The notes under the pieces are model-generated. The model was not told the origin of the DNA. It made no database searches and was given only the letters and a program-made list of their open reading frames with translations. A program made the translations under genes and the position numbers. From Rubrivivax sp. (lineage in GTDB: Bacteria; Pseudomonadota; Gammaproteobacteria; Burkholderiales; Burkholderiaceae_C), in the NCBI GenBank assembly GCA_022843905.1, contig JALHMT010000010.1:62001-126000 (forward strand): a stretch of 64,000 nucleotides of DNA, read 5' to 3'. This document shows positions 1 through 7,629 of this stretch, in pieces. Position 1 is the first letter of the stretch, and every line of letters begins with the position of its first letter.

Positions 1-218
1 TAGATGGGCACGCCGGTGTCCTGGCACAGCAGGTTGTCGGTGCGCTCGGCGACCTCGATGTTGGTCACCATGGTGGCCAGCACCTGGCGCGCCGTGGGCG
101 CCGTCTCGCCGGCCTGCAGGCGGCCGAAGCCGCGCTTGATGTCGGGCGGGAGGTCCTTCAGGGCGCGGATGTAGAGCGCCTTGGCGGCTTCTTCCACCGC
201 CTGCAGGTCGACGTTCAT
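1..218 (-). CDS. Class I fumarase / tartrate dehydratase alpha-type protein, N-terminal fragment
   Basis: The first 72 residues of a protein that runs off the left edge. The segment LLCQDTGVPI near residue 65 matches the first iron-sulfur cysteine motif (CQDTG) of class I fumarases and the alpha subunit of L-tartrate dehydratase, which carry an oxygen-sensitive [4Fe-4S] cluster and hydrate fumarate or dehydrate hydroxy-acids. It is the last visible gene of a leftward run after SDH/FRD-type subunits and a Bug receptor, starting 35 bp after the receptor stop. That context points to C4-dicarboxylate metabolism. Whether it is a two-subunit or single-chain enzyme, and its true substrate, cannot be told from the fragment. 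Confidence 0.8.
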   Translation of the reverse strand, partial: MNVDLQAVEEAAKALYIRALKDLPPDIKRGFGRLQAGETAPTARQVLATMVTNIEVAERTDNLLCQDTGVPI

Positions 219-252
219 GCCGGATCCTTCGATGCAGTCGCTGCGAAAGGGC

Positions 253-1242
253 TCACTGTTGCGAGAGCTTGCGGTTCTTGACGACCTGGCCCCAGCGCAC
301 CAGCTCGGCGTCCATCTGCCGGTTGAACTCGGCCGGCGTGTTGGCCACCGGGCTCATGCCCTGCACGAACAAACGAGCCTTGGTCTCGGTCTCGCCCAGC
401 ACCTTGGCGGTGTCGCGGTGCACCTTGGCGATCACGTCGGCCGGCGTGCCGGCGGGCGCGAACAGGCCGAACCAGCCGTAGCTCTCGAAACCGGGCAGGC
501 CGGACTCGCTGACCGTCGGCACGTCGGGCAGCTGCGGCTGGCGCTTGTTGCCGGTGACGGCCAGGGCACGCAGGCGGCCGTTGCCCAGCAGCGCCGAGGC
601 GGCGGTGAAGTTGCCGACCATGAACTCGGTCTGCCTGCCGATGAGGTCGGAGAGGGCCGGGGCCTCGCCCTTGTAAGGCACGTGGCTGATTTCGATGCCG
701 GCGGCGTCGGCGAGGTTCTCGGCAGCCAGGTGCACCTGGCTGCCGACGCCGGCCGAACCGAAGTTCAGGCCGCCCGGCTTGGCCTTGGCGGCAGCGATGA
801 GGTCCTTCAGGCTCTTGATCGGCGAGCCGTCGGGCACCACCACCAGCATCGGACCGTTGGCCACGTTGGTGATCGGCACCAGGTCCTTCTTGGTGTCGAA
901 GGCCATGTTCTTGTACAGGTGCGGGTTGATGGCGATGCTGCCCGAAGCCAGCAGCAGCGTGTAGCCGTCGTTGGCGGCCTTGGCCACCACGTCGGCGCCC
1001 ACGTTGCCGCCGGCGCCGGCGCGGTTCTCGACCACCACCGTCTGGCCCCACACGCCCGAGAGCTTCTGCGCCACCATGCGGGCCACCACGTCGGTCGAAC
1101 CACCCGGCGCGAAGGGCACCACGATGCGCACGGGCTTGGCCGGCCAGGCCTGTGCGAAGGCCGGCATCGCGGCCGGTCCGATCAGCAGCGCAGCGGTGGC
1201 GGCGGCGAGATGGCGAAGGGTGAAGCGGCGGGTCGGGTTCAT
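253..1242 (-). CDS. Bug-family tripartite tricarboxylate transporter substrate-binding protein
   Basis: A periplasmic solute receptor of 329 residues, the usual length for the Bug (TctC-like) family, which captures carboxylates for TctAB-type permeases. The N-terminus has an Arg-rich start, a hydrophobic stretch and an AFA-QA cleavage site near residue 30. It is followed by the family-typical PAKPVRIVVPFAPGG and later the receptor core with GSAGVGS and PYKGEAPAL. I chose the ATG at 1242 because the signal peptide begins there; the longer upstream reading overlaps the preceding gene. It follows the membrane-anchor gene by 56 bp in the same direction. No TctA or TctB gene is near, which is common for Bug receptors. 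Its ligand is probably a dicarboxylate by context only. Confidence 0.9.
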   Translation of the reverse strand: MNPTRRFTLRHLAAATAALLIGPAAMPAFAQAWPAKPVRIVVPFAPGGSTDVVARMVAQKLSGVWGQTVVVENRAGAGGNVGADVVAKAANDGYTLLLASGSIAINPHLYKNMAFDTKKDLVPITNVANGPMLVVVPDGSPIKSLKDLIAAAKAKPGGLNFGSAGVGSQVHLAAENLADAAGIEISHVPYKGEAPALSDLIGRQTEFMVGNFTAASALLGNGRLRALAVTGNKRQPQLPDVPTVSESGLPGFESYGWFGLFAPAGTPADVIAKVHRDTAKVLGETETKARLFVQGMSPVANTPAEFNRQMDAELVRWGQVVKNRKLSQQ

Positions 1243-1298
1243 GGTCGGGAGTCTCCAGGTCATTGATTCAGCGAAACGCTGCGCGCGGGCCCGGGGGC

Positions 1299-1655
1299 TC
1301 AGGCGAACAGCGACAGTGCAAAGGCCATGCCGGCAGCGGCGGCAAAGCCCACCGCTGCGGCAATCCAATTCTTGCGCAAGCCGGAGGCGCTGCCGAACTC
1401 GATCAGCAACAGCCGTACGCCGCCCATCATGTGCAAGGCCAGCAGCACCACCAGGCCCCATTCGGCGGCCTTGAACAGGGGATGGTCGGCCAGGCGCAGG
1501 AACCCGTCGAGCGCGGCCGCGCCATGCAGGGCCTGGCCGAGCGCCCAGAAGTGCAGCGGCAGGAACAGCGCCAGGGCCAGGCCCGACAGGCGGTGCATCA
1601 GGAAGGCCCAGTAGGCAGGATGCGACCGCGCCCGCTGGTCGTTGCCGCGCTTCAC
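1299..1655 (-). CDS. Succinate dehydrogenase/fumarate reductase cytochrome b-type membrane anchor (second)
   Basis: A 118-residue protein with three hydrophobic segments. The sequence MHRLSGLALALFLPLHFWAL resembles the first helix of SdhC-type anchors (HRxSG), and LHMMGGVRLLLIEFG resembles the helix that carries the haem-ligand histidine and the GxRHL-like motif. It should anchor the iron-sulfur subunit to the membrane and pass electrons to or from quinone. The start is GTG at 1655, overlapping the TGA of the previous gene as GTGA and preceded by a GGAGGGG ribosome-binding site, so it is probably translationally coupled. I would not assign it firmly as SdhC or FrdD; the homology is by pattern. 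Confidence 0.78.
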   Translation of the reverse strand: MKRGNDQRARSHPAYWAFLMHRLSGLALALFLPLHFWALGQALHGAAALDGFLRLADHPLFKAAEWGLVVLLALHMMGGVRLLLIEFGSASGLRKNWIAAAVGFAAAAGMAFALSLFA

Positions 1656-2035
1656 GCCGCCCCTCCCGGCACGACCACTGCATAGACGGCACGCAGCCCG
1701 GCCAGCAGCAGCAGCAGGGCCAGCCCGATCGACAGCACGCGTGCGGACCGCTCGCCCAGGCCCCACCATTCGCGGGCGATGTTGGCCACGCCCACCGGGA
1801 CGTGCACCGCGCAGGCGATCACGAACACCGCATAGAAGGCGCCGAAGGCCCAGTTGCCCTGCGTGCGACCCAGGATCTCGGCCGCGCTGAGACCGCCGCG
1901 CACGGCGTAGACCATGCCCCCCAGGTGCACCAGCACGCACACGGCCAGCACCATGGCGCTGATGCGCTGCCAGTACCAGCGGCGCGCCTGGGCGATGGCC
2001 TGGCTGAGGGCGTCGTCCATGGCCGGTGCGCTCAC
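1652..2035 (-). CDS. Succinate dehydrogenase/fumarate reductase-type membrane anchor (first)
   Basis: A small membrane protein of 127 residues (122 if the inner ATG at 2020 is used) with three hydrophobic helices. RISAMVLAVCVLVHLGGMVY and FVIACAVHVPVGVANIAREW carry histidines placed as in FrdC/SdhC-like cytochrome b subunits. It lies between the iron-sulfur subunit and a second anchor, as in four-subunit SDH/FRD complexes. The GTG at 2035 overlaps the TGA of the iron-sulfur gene (GTGA) with a GGGGCGAG sequence just upstream, which favours that start; the ATG at 2020 has no visible ribosome-binding site. Function in quinone reaction and haem binding is known for the family, not shown here. Confidence 0.75.
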   Translation of the reverse strand: MSAPAMDDALSQAIAQARRWYWQRISAMVLAVCVLVHLGGMVYAVRGGLSAAEILGRTQGNWAFGAFYAVFVIACAVHVPVGVANIAREWWGLGERSARVLSIGLALLLLLAGLRAVYAVVVPGGAA

Positions 2036-2751
2036 AGCTCGCCCCGCACGGCCGCCCTGGCCACCTTGCGCTTGAGCCCCGCGATGGCCAGCGTGGGCGC
2101 CAGCTGCTTCGGGCAGCGTTCGGTGCACGAGCCCTGCGTGTGGCAGGCGTGGCAGCCGGCGTCGCCGGCGACGGCGCGCAGACGCTCGGTCTGGTTCACG
2201 TCGCGCACGTCGTTGACCAGGGTCCAGGCGCGGTTGAGCGCCGCCGGGCCCAGGTAGTCGGGCCGCCAGCTCACCACATCGCACGACGCTTGGCAGACGC
2301 CGCAGCCGATGCATTCGATGCCGGCGTTGGCCGCCTGGCGCTCGGGCGAGGCCGGCGAGATGCGGGCGAAATCGTCGTGGCGCGTCTTCGTGCCCTTGAA
2401 CTGGCCCTTGGCGCGCGCCCACTTGTCGAAGAACTCGGTCATGTCGGTGGCCAGGTCCTTGATCACCGGCAGGTTGGCCAGCGGCGCGATCTCGAGCTCA
2501 CCGGCTCCTTCGACCACCTTGGCCACGTGCGTGCGGCAGGTCCAGCGCGCCTTGCCGTTGACCGTCATCGCGCACGACCCGCACATGCCCACGCGGCACG
2601 CGAAGCGGTAGCTGAGCGTGGGTTCCAGGTGGCGCTGGATGTGGGTGACGACGTCGAGCACCGTCTGGCTGCCCTGGCGGGGCACGTCGTAGGCACTGAA
2701 GCCGCCCTGCGACTTGCCGCGCCAGACCTTCACCTTGAGAACTTCGCTCAT
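2032..2751 (-). CDS. Succinate dehydrogenase/fumarate reductase iron-sulfur subunit
   Basis: The electron-transfer subunit of a complex II-type enzyme, 239 residues. A plant-ferredoxin-like N-terminal domain has Cys52, Cys57, Cys60 and Cys72 for a [2Fe-2S] cluster (CRVGMCGSC then WTC). The C-terminal domain has CIGCGVCQASC at 147-157 and CHACHTQGSCTERCP at 200-214 for the two further clusters. It is the first gene of a leftward operon facing a LysR gene, followed by two membrane anchors that overlap by GTGA. The flavoprotein subunit that should pair with it is not between it and the regulator and is not elsewhere in the window. Direction of reaction (succinate oxidation or fumarate reduction) cannot be decided from sequence. 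Confidence 0.9.
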   Translation of the reverse strand: MSEVLKVKVWRGKSQGGFSAYDVPRQGSQTVLDVVTHIQRHLEPTLSYRFACRVGMCGSCAMTVNGKARWTCRTHVAKVVEGAGELEIAPLANLPVIKDLATDMTEFFDKWARAKGQFKGTKTRHDDFARISPASPERQAANAGIECIGCGVCQASCDVVSWRPDYLGPAALNRAWTLVNDVRDVNQTERLRAVAGDAGCHACHTQGSCTERCPKQLAPTLAIAGLKRKVARAAVRGEL

Positions 2752-2865
2752 GCGCTGTGACTGCCCTGCTGATGGACCAGGGGCGGAGTATGGCCAGCCT
2801 CGAGCCAAAGACAAAGCGATTATTTCTTCCATCGAGATGAACTGTTTCTTTAGTAAAGTGGAGCG
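2752..2865. promoter_or_regulatory. Divergent promoter region between the SDH/FRD-type operon and its LysR regulator
   Basis: This 114-bp spacer is much richer in A/T than its surroundings, especially 2815-2860. It holds a perfect inverted repeat CTTTA-G-TAAAG at 2848-2858 and two direct TTTCTT hexamers at 2823 and 2845, 22 bp (two helical turns) apart. LysR proteins usually bind such a divergent spacer and control the facing operon. The GGAG at 2860-2863 serves the LysR start. The sites are seen in the sequence; their use as operators is inferred. Confidence 0.5.
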
Positions 2866-3795
2866 ATGTCGTCCATCCGCAGCCTGCGCACTTTCCTGGC
2901 CGTGGCGCGCCACGGCAGCTTCACCGCTGCCGGCAAGGAGATCGGCCTGACCGCCGCCGCCGTGGGCCAGCAGGTGCGGGCCCTGGAAGAAGAACTGCAC
3001 CAGGCGCTGTTCGACCGCAGCGGCCGCTCCATCGTGCTGAACACCGCCGGCCGCGGCCTGGTGGCGCCGGTGACGGACGTGGTGTCGCGCTACGAGGCGC
3101 TGGCAGCACGCCCGGGCAACGCCCAGCTGGGCGGCACGGTGGTGATGGGCGCGCTGGTCTCGGCGCTGATGGGCGCCTTCGCCGACTGCCTGTGGGCCTT
3201 GAAGAAGCGCCACCCGGGCCTGGACGTCACGCTGCTGGCCGGCCAGTCGGCCGACTTCGCGCTGCGCGTCGAACGCGGCGAGCTCGACGCGGCGGTGGTC
3301 ACGCAGCCGCCGGGCCGGCTGCCGTCCAGCCTGCTGTGGACCCCGCTGTACAGCGAGCCGATGGTGATGATCGTGCCGCGCCGGCCGCACTTCGAGATGC
3401 CCGTGCGGCCGTCGGACATCCTGACGCAGTGCCCCTTCATCCGCTTCGACCGCCAGCTCTGGACCGGCCAGCTCGTCGACGAGGTGCTCGCCGCCTGCAG
3501 CGCGTCGGTGCAGGACGCGATGGAGCTGAACTCGGTGGAGGCCATCATCGCGCTGGTGCGCCAGGGCTTCGGCATCTCCATCGTGCCGCAACTGGCCAAC
3601 GTGATGTGGTCGCGCGACCGCGCGCTGCGCATCGTGGACCTGCCGGGCGTGACGGTGCAGCGCCACGTGGGCCTGCTGGAGCGGCGCCAGCACAGCCGGC
3701 AGCGCTTCACGCGCGCCATCAAGGACTACTTCCCCAAGGGCCCGGCACGCCGCGCCGCAGGGTCATCCCGCGCCGGGGGGACAATGGGTCGATGA
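2866..3795 (+). CDS. LysR-family transcriptional regulator, next to the dicarboxylate operon
   Basis: A 309-residue regulator of usual LysR length. The N-terminal helix-turn-helix is seen in SLRTFLAVARHGSFTAAGKE followed by LTAAAVGQQVRALEEEL, residues 4-45. The rest forms the two-lobed effector-binding domain (LDVTLLAGQSADFALRVERG, later SVEAIIALVRQGFGISIVPQ). It is divergent from the SDH/FRD-type operon, so the likely effector is a dicarboxylate or related acid. Its stop overlaps the start of the RIO1-type kinase gene (ATGA), so the two may be co-translated, although no functional link is obvious. Confidence 0.92.
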   Translation: MSSIRSLRTFLAVARHGSFTAAGKEIGLTAAAVGQQVRALEEELHQALFDRSGRSIVLNTAGRGLVAPVTDVVSRYEALAARPGNAQLGGTVVMGALVSALMGAFADCLWALKKRHPGLDVTLLAGQSADFALRVERGELDAAVVTQPPGRLPSSLLWTPLYSEPMVMIVPRRPHFEMPVRPSDILTQCPFIRFDRQLWTGQLVDEVLAACSASVQDAMELNSVEAIIALVRQGFGISIVPQLANVMWSRDRALRIVDLPGVTVQRHVGLLERRQHSRQRFTRAIKDYFPKGPARRAAGSSRAGGTMGR

Positions 3796-4640
3796 AAGCC
3801 CCTCCCCGCCTTCAGTCGCTGATCGACGAAGGCCTGATCGACACCGTCGTCCGCCAGCTCATGAGCGGCAAGGAAGCCATGGTCTTCGTGGTGCGCGTCG
3901 GCGACGAGACGCGCTGCGCGAAGATCTACAAGGAGGCCACGCACCGCAGCTTCCGCCAGGCGGTGGACTACACCGAGAACCGCAAGGTGAAGAACTCGCG
4001 CCAGGCGCGCGCCATGGCCAAGGGCACGCGCTACGGCAAGCAGGCCCAGGAAGCGGCCTGGCAGAGCGCCGAGGTCGATGCGCTGTACAAGCTGGCCGCC
4101 GCCGGCGTGCGTGTGCCGCGGCCCTTCAACTTCCACGACGGCGTGTTGCTGATGGAGCTGGTGACCAACGCCGACGGCGAAGCGGCGCCGCGCCTGAACG
4201 ACTGCCCCTTCACGCGCGAAGAAGCGCTGCAGCACCATGCATCGCTGCTGCGCGAGGTGGTGCGCATGCTGTGCGCGGGCACGGTGCACGGCGACCTGTC
4301 GGAGTTCAACATCCTGCTGGCCGCCGACGGCCCCGTGATCATCGATCTGCCGCAGGCGGTGGACGCCGCCGGCAACAACCACGCGCCGCGCATGCTGCTG
4401 CGCGACGTGGCCAACCTGCGCCATTTCTTCGGCCGCTTCGCGCCCGAGCTGCGCGGCACGCAGTACGGCGCCGAGATGTGGGACCTCTACCAGCGCGGCA
4501 TGCTGCAGCCCGACACGCCGCTGACCGGTCACTGGCAGCCGCAGGGCGGCGCGGTGGACCTGGCCGGCCTGATGCGCGAGATCGACGACGCGCGCGACGA
4601 GGAATCGGCGCGGCAGCTGCGCATGCAGGGCGTGGCCTGA
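3792..4640 (+). CDS. RIO1-type serine protein kinase
   Basis: A 282-residue RIO-family atypical kinase. The catalytic loop is HGDLSEFN at 166-173 (Asp168, Asn173), the metal-binding loop is VIIDLPQAVD with Asp185, and the ATP lysine lies in RCAKIYKEA near residue 44. The flexible loop of RIO1 enzymes (FRQAVDYTENRKVKNSRQAR) is present. RIO1 kinases act in ribosome maturation in archaea and eukaryotes; in bacteria their substrates are unknown. The ATG at 3792 overlaps the LysR stop. It is followed by a YgjP-type peptidase and a methyltransferase in the same direction, and these may share a transcript. Confidence 0.9.
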   Translation: MKAPPRLQSLIDEGLIDTVVRQLMSGKEAMVFVVRVGDETRCAKIYKEATHRSFRQAVDYTENRKVKNSRQARAMAKGTRYGKQAQEAAWQSAEVDALYKLAAAGVRVPRPFNFHDGVLLMELVTNADGEAAPRLNDCPFTREEALQHHASLLREVVRMLCAGTVHGDLSEFNILLAADGPVIIDLPQAVDAAGNNHAPRMLLRDVANLRHFFGRFAPELRGTQYGAEMWDLYQRGMLQPDTPLTGHWQPQGGAVDLAGLMREIDDARDEESARQLRMQGVA

Positions 4641-4664
4641 GCGTCGCAGCGAGAGGGGGCCGCG

Positions 4665-5192
4665 GTGGACGAGCTGAAGTACCTCGGCGGCTACCCGCCG
4701 GCGCTGCTGGAGCAGGTGCGCGGGCTGATCGCCCAGGGCCGTCTGGCCGACTCGGTGGCCCGGCGCTACCCGCAGGCGCACGGCGTGCGCACCGACCGCG
4801 CGCTCTACGACTACGCACAGACGCTGAAGCAGCAGCACCTGCAGCGCGCCGAGCCGCTGGTGAAGGTGGTGTACGACCCGCAGCTGCATGTGCTGCGGCA
4901 GGCCCTGGGCACGCACACCACCGTGTCGCGCGTGCAGGGCACGCGGCTGAAGGCCAAGCGCGAGATGCGCGTGGCCAGCCTGTTCAAGGACGCGCCCGAG
5001 CCCTTCCTGCGCATGATCGTCGTGCACGAGCTGGCGCACCTGAAGGAGCGCGAGCACGACAAGGCCTTCTACGCCCTGTGCACCCGCATGGAGCCCGACT
5101 ACCACCAGCTCGAATTCGACCTGCGGCTGTGGCTCACCGCGCGCGAGCTCGGGCAGGCTCCCGGCCTTCACCCACACGCTTCACGACCATGA
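4665..5192 (+). CDS. YgjP-like metallopeptidase domain protein (DUF45/WLM type)
   Basis: A 175-residue protein with the zincin motif HELAHLKEREH at 121-131 (His121, Glu122, His125; His131 as a possible third ligand) followed by DKAFYALCTRMEPDY, typical of the YgjP/DUF45 group. The start is GTG at 4665 with GAGAGGGGG about 6 bases upstream; no ATG lies nearby in frame. Its stop overlaps the start of the methyltransferase gene (ATGA), which argues for coupled translation. Peptidase activity is inferred from the motif; YgjP proteins have no settled role. Confidence 0.85.
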   Translation: MDELKYLGGYPPALLEQVRGLIAQGRLADSVARRYPQAHGVRTDRALYDYAQTLKQQHLQRAEPLVKVVYDPQLHVLRQALGTHTTVSRVQGTRLKAKREMRVASLFKDAPEPFLRMIVVHELAHLKEREHDKAFYALCTRMEPDYHQLEFDLRLWLTARELGQAPGLHPHASRP

Positions 5193-5812
5193 CCCCCTTC
5201 GACGACCCCGCTGGCACCTGGAACCGCCGTTACAGCCAGGACGGCTACCTCTTCGGCACCGCGCCGAACACCTGGCTGGTCGAACACGCCGGCGTCTGGC
5301 AGCCCGGCCAGCGCGTGCTGTGCGTGGCCGACGGCGAAGGCCGCAACAGCGTCTGGCTGGCCACGCAGGGGCTGGTGGTCGATGCCTTCGACATCGCCGA
5401 GGTGGGCGTGGACAAGGCCCGCCGACTGGCGCAGCAGCAGGGCGTGACGGTGAACTACGCGCTGGCCGGCTGCGACGACTTTGCCTGGACGACCGGCACC
5501 TGGGACGGCGTGGCGGCGATCTTCGTGCAGTTCGCCGACCCGGCGCTGCGCGAAAGGATGTTCGCGAACATCGTCGACGCCCTGAAACCCGGCGGCACGC
5601 TGCTGCTGCAGGGCTACACGCCGCAGCAGCTGGTTTACCGCACCGGCGGGCCGCCGCAGCTGGAGCACCTGTACACGCCGGCGCTGCTGCGCAGCGCCTT
5701 CGAGCCGGCGATGGACATCCTGGCGCTGCGCGACTACGAGGCCGAGGTGTCGGAGGGCAGCGGCCACAGCGGCCGGTCGGCGCTGATCGGCATGGTGGCG
5801 AGGAAGCGGTGA
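5189..5812 (+). CDS. SAM-dependent class I methyltransferase
   Basis: A 207-residue soluble methyltransferase. Motif I is modified but readable as VLCVADGEGRNSVWLA near residues 45-60, followed by an acidic end of strand beta-2 (VDAFDIAEVGVDKARRLA) and the post-II/III segments WDGVAAIFVQF and LKPGGTLLLQGY. The pattern DGEGRNSVWLA with the N-terminal WNRRYSQDGYLFGTAPN resembles TehB/thiopurine-methyltransferase-like small-molecule enzymes. The substrate is not known. It is the last gene of the run LysR-RIO-YgjP-methyltransferase and ends 16 bp before a convergent gene. Confidence 0.88.
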   Translation: MTPFDDPAGTWNRRYSQDGYLFGTAPNTWLVEHAGVWQPGQRVLCVADGEGRNSVWLATQGLVVDAFDIAEVGVDKARRLAQQQGVTVNYALAGCDDFAWTTGTWDGVAAIFVQFADPALRERMFANIVDALKPGGTLLLQGYTPQQLVYRTGGPPQLEHLYTPALLRSAFEPAMDILALRDYEAEVSEGSGHSGRSALIGMVARKR

Positions 5813-5828
5813 CGCGGCCTGGTCGCCC

Positions 5829-6344
5829 TCAGGACGGCCGGCCGTAGTCCGATTCGATCCAGCGCTGGGCGCTTGCGCTGTTGAGCTTGAAGCCCGCGGC
5901 CACGCGCCGTTCGCCCAGCAGTTCACCGTCGGCATTGCGCGCTGCCAGCAGCGCGTGGGGGTCGTCGTCATCGGGCACGATATCCAGCGTGACGGTGATG
6001 CGGCCGGCCGGCATCTCGACGACCACCGACTTGTGCAGCTGGGCGTGCAGCTGCTGCTCGTGGCGGCGCAGCACCTCGCTGGCGGTCTTCACCAGGGTGT
6101 GGAAGGCGTTGACGTCCAGCGGCTTGGGGTTCTTCTTGTCGCGGCCCATCGTCCAGGGGCCGGTCAGCGCGGGCTCGGCCTGGCCCTGCAGCGTCATCTC
6201 GACGGCCCAGCCCTCGTCGTCGTTGTTCTTCACCACGCGCGCGGTCCAGCCGTTGTCGCGCCACAGGCGGGCTTCGTGGAGGGGTTCGAGGTGGTCGGCG
6301 TCGGTGTCGGCGTCGCCGCTGTGAAGGGAAGGTGAGTCGCTCAT
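5829..6344 (-). CDS. Conserved hypothetical protein
   Basis: A 171-residue acidic protein of no family I can name. It has no signal peptide or membrane segment. Visible features are an Asp/Glu-rich N-terminus, a central WAVEMTLQGQAEPALTGPWT with MGRDKKNPKPLDVNAFHTLV, a helical stretch SEVLRRHEQQLHAQLHKSV, a strand pair GRITVTLDIVPDDDDP, and a C-terminal FKLNSASAQRWIESDYG. Third-position GC is like its neighbours, so it is likely a real native gene. It stands convergent to the methyltransferase gene and upstream of a SUI1-family gene in the same direction, 52 bp apart. Confidence 0.7.
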   Translation of the reverse strand: MSDSPSLHSGDADTDADHLEPLHEARLWRDNGWTARVVKNNDDEGWAVEMTLQGQAEPALTGPWTMGRDKKNPKPLDVNAFHTLVKTASEVLRRHEQQLHAQLHKSVVVEMPAGRITVTLDIVPDDDDPHALLAARNADGELLGERRVAAGFKLNSASAQRWIESDYGRPS

Positions 6345-6396
6345 CGGGCCAGTGTACGGGCCCGATCGCAGCGGCCCCGGTTCAGCCCCGGGCTCT

Positions 6397-6756
6397 TCAC
6401 CCGCCGGCGCGCTTGACGGTCCAGCCCTCGGCCTTCAACAGCGCCATCACGCGCTCGACATGGTCGCCCTGCACTTCCAGCAGGCCGTCCTTGGCCGTGC
6501 CGCCGGCCCCGCAGGCATTGCGCAGGCGCTTGCCCAGTGCGGCCAGGTCGTCGGCCGCCAGCGGCAGGCCGCGCACCAGCGTCACGGCCTTGCCGCCGCG
6601 GCCCTTGGTCTCGCGGCTGACGCGCACGATGCCGTCGCCTGCCGGCGCCGGCAAGGCCGTCCTGCAGGTGCAGGCCGCCACGGGTTGCCGGCATGCGGGG
6701 CACATGCGACCGGCCTCGGTGGAGTAGACGAGGCCGCCGTTGGAGGGCTTGCGCAT
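6397..6756 (-). CDS. SUI1/eIF1-family translation factor homologue, YciH-like
   Basis: A 119-residue protein. The N-terminal part has CPACRQPVAACTC, a small zinc-ribbon-like segment, and the C-terminal part is the SUI1 fold with RVSRETKGRGGKAVTLVRGL, KRLRNACGAGGTAKDG and VQGDHVERVMALLKAEGW. Bacterial YciH resembles eukaryotic eIF1 and acts on initiation-codon fidelity in vitro; its physiological role is not settled. The length matches bacterial members. It faces away from the DUF1223 gene across a 113-bp spacer. Confidence 0.88.
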   Translation of the reverse strand: MRKPSNGGLVYSTEAGRMCPACRQPVAACTCRTALPAPAGDGIVRVSRETKGRGGKAVTLVRGLPLAADDLAALGKRLRNACGAGGTAKDGLLEVQGDHVERVMALLKAEGWTVKRAGG

Positions 6757-6869
6757 GGTCGTTTCGGGATGTCCGGAAGACGCCGATTGTCGCGGCGGCC
6801 AGCAAGCCTGTCAGATTCCGGGGCCCGGTGCGACGCAGCAGGGTGCGCCCCCGCCCGAGGAGACCTGCC

Positions 6870-7622
6870 ATGAGCGTCCACTGGCTCCGATCCGCCCATC
6901 CGCGCGTTGCCGTGCTGCTGCTTGCCGCATCGAGTGTCGGCGCCTGGGCAGCCGCACCGCACTGCTCGGCGACGTCGTCCGCCACGCCGCCGGCCATCGT
7001 CGAGCTCTATACCTCCGAGGGCTGCAGCTCATGCCCGCCTGCCGACCGCTGGCTCAGCACGCTGAGGGGCCGCAGCGACGTGCTGCCACTGGCCTTTCAC
7101 GTCAGCTACTGGGACCGGCTGGGCTGGCCCGATCGTTTCGCGCTGCGCGAGGGCACGGAGCGCCAGTCGCTGCTGGCGCAGAAGGCGAACCGCCGCCAGG
7201 TCTACACGCCTCAGGTGATCGTCGACGGCCAGGACTGGCGCGGCTGGCCGTCGCTGCCGAAGCAGGAAGCCCGTGGCCCGGCGCCGCAGCTGAGCCTGCG
7301 CCGCAGCGGCGAGCAGATCACCGTGCAGGTGGCCGCCACCCGTGAAGCGCGTCCCCTGGCAGGCTACTGGGCGGTGGTGGAGGACTCGCACCAGAGCGCC
7401 GTGCGTGCCGGCGAGAACGCCGGCGAGACGCTGCGGCACGATCACACGGTGCGCCTGTACCAGGCCTTGCCCGGCTGGGTCGGCACGAGCGGGTTCGGCG
7501 CGCAACTGGCCGTGTCGGACGGCGCGCCCCAACACCCTCGGCGCGCTGTCTTCGTGCTCACCGACGGCCCGCTGGGCGCACCGCTGCAGGCCGTCACGCT
7601 GCCGCTGAACACGCCCTGCTGA
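6870..7622 (+). CDS. Secreted DUF1223 thioredoxin-like protein
   Basis: A 250-residue protein with a signal peptide (basic start, hydrophobic residues 12-23, AWA-AA cleavage near 28). The mature part begins with VELYTSEGCSSCPPADRW, where Cys52 and Cys55 form a CxxC in a thioredoxin-like setting, then HVSYWDRLGWPDRFA and YTPQVIVDG, all hallmarks of DUF1223. The family is periplasmic and of unknown activity. GAGGAGA lies about 7 bases before the ATG at 6870. It is convergent with the downstream SDR gene, only 8 bp apart. Confidence 0.88.
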   Translation: MSVHWLRSAHPRVAVLLLAASSVGAWAAAPHCSATSSATPPAIVELYTSEGCSSCPPADRWLSTLRGRSDVLPLAFHVSYWDRLGWPDRFALREGTERQSLLAQKANRRQVYTPQVIVDGQDWRGWPSLPKQEARGPAPQLSLRRSGEQITVQVAATREARPLAGYWAVVEDSHQSAVRAGENAGETLRHDHTVRLYQALPGWVGTSGFGAQLAVSDGAPQHPRRAVFVLTDGPLGAPLQAVTLPLNTPC

Positions 7623-7629
7623 GGTTTTC

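Noticed and set aside
253..1692. Longer reading of the Bug receptor gene upstream of 1242
   Set aside because: The extension overlaps the membrane-anchor gene on the same strand and has an Arg/Pro/Ala-rich composition of a shadow frame; the signal peptide begins at 1242.
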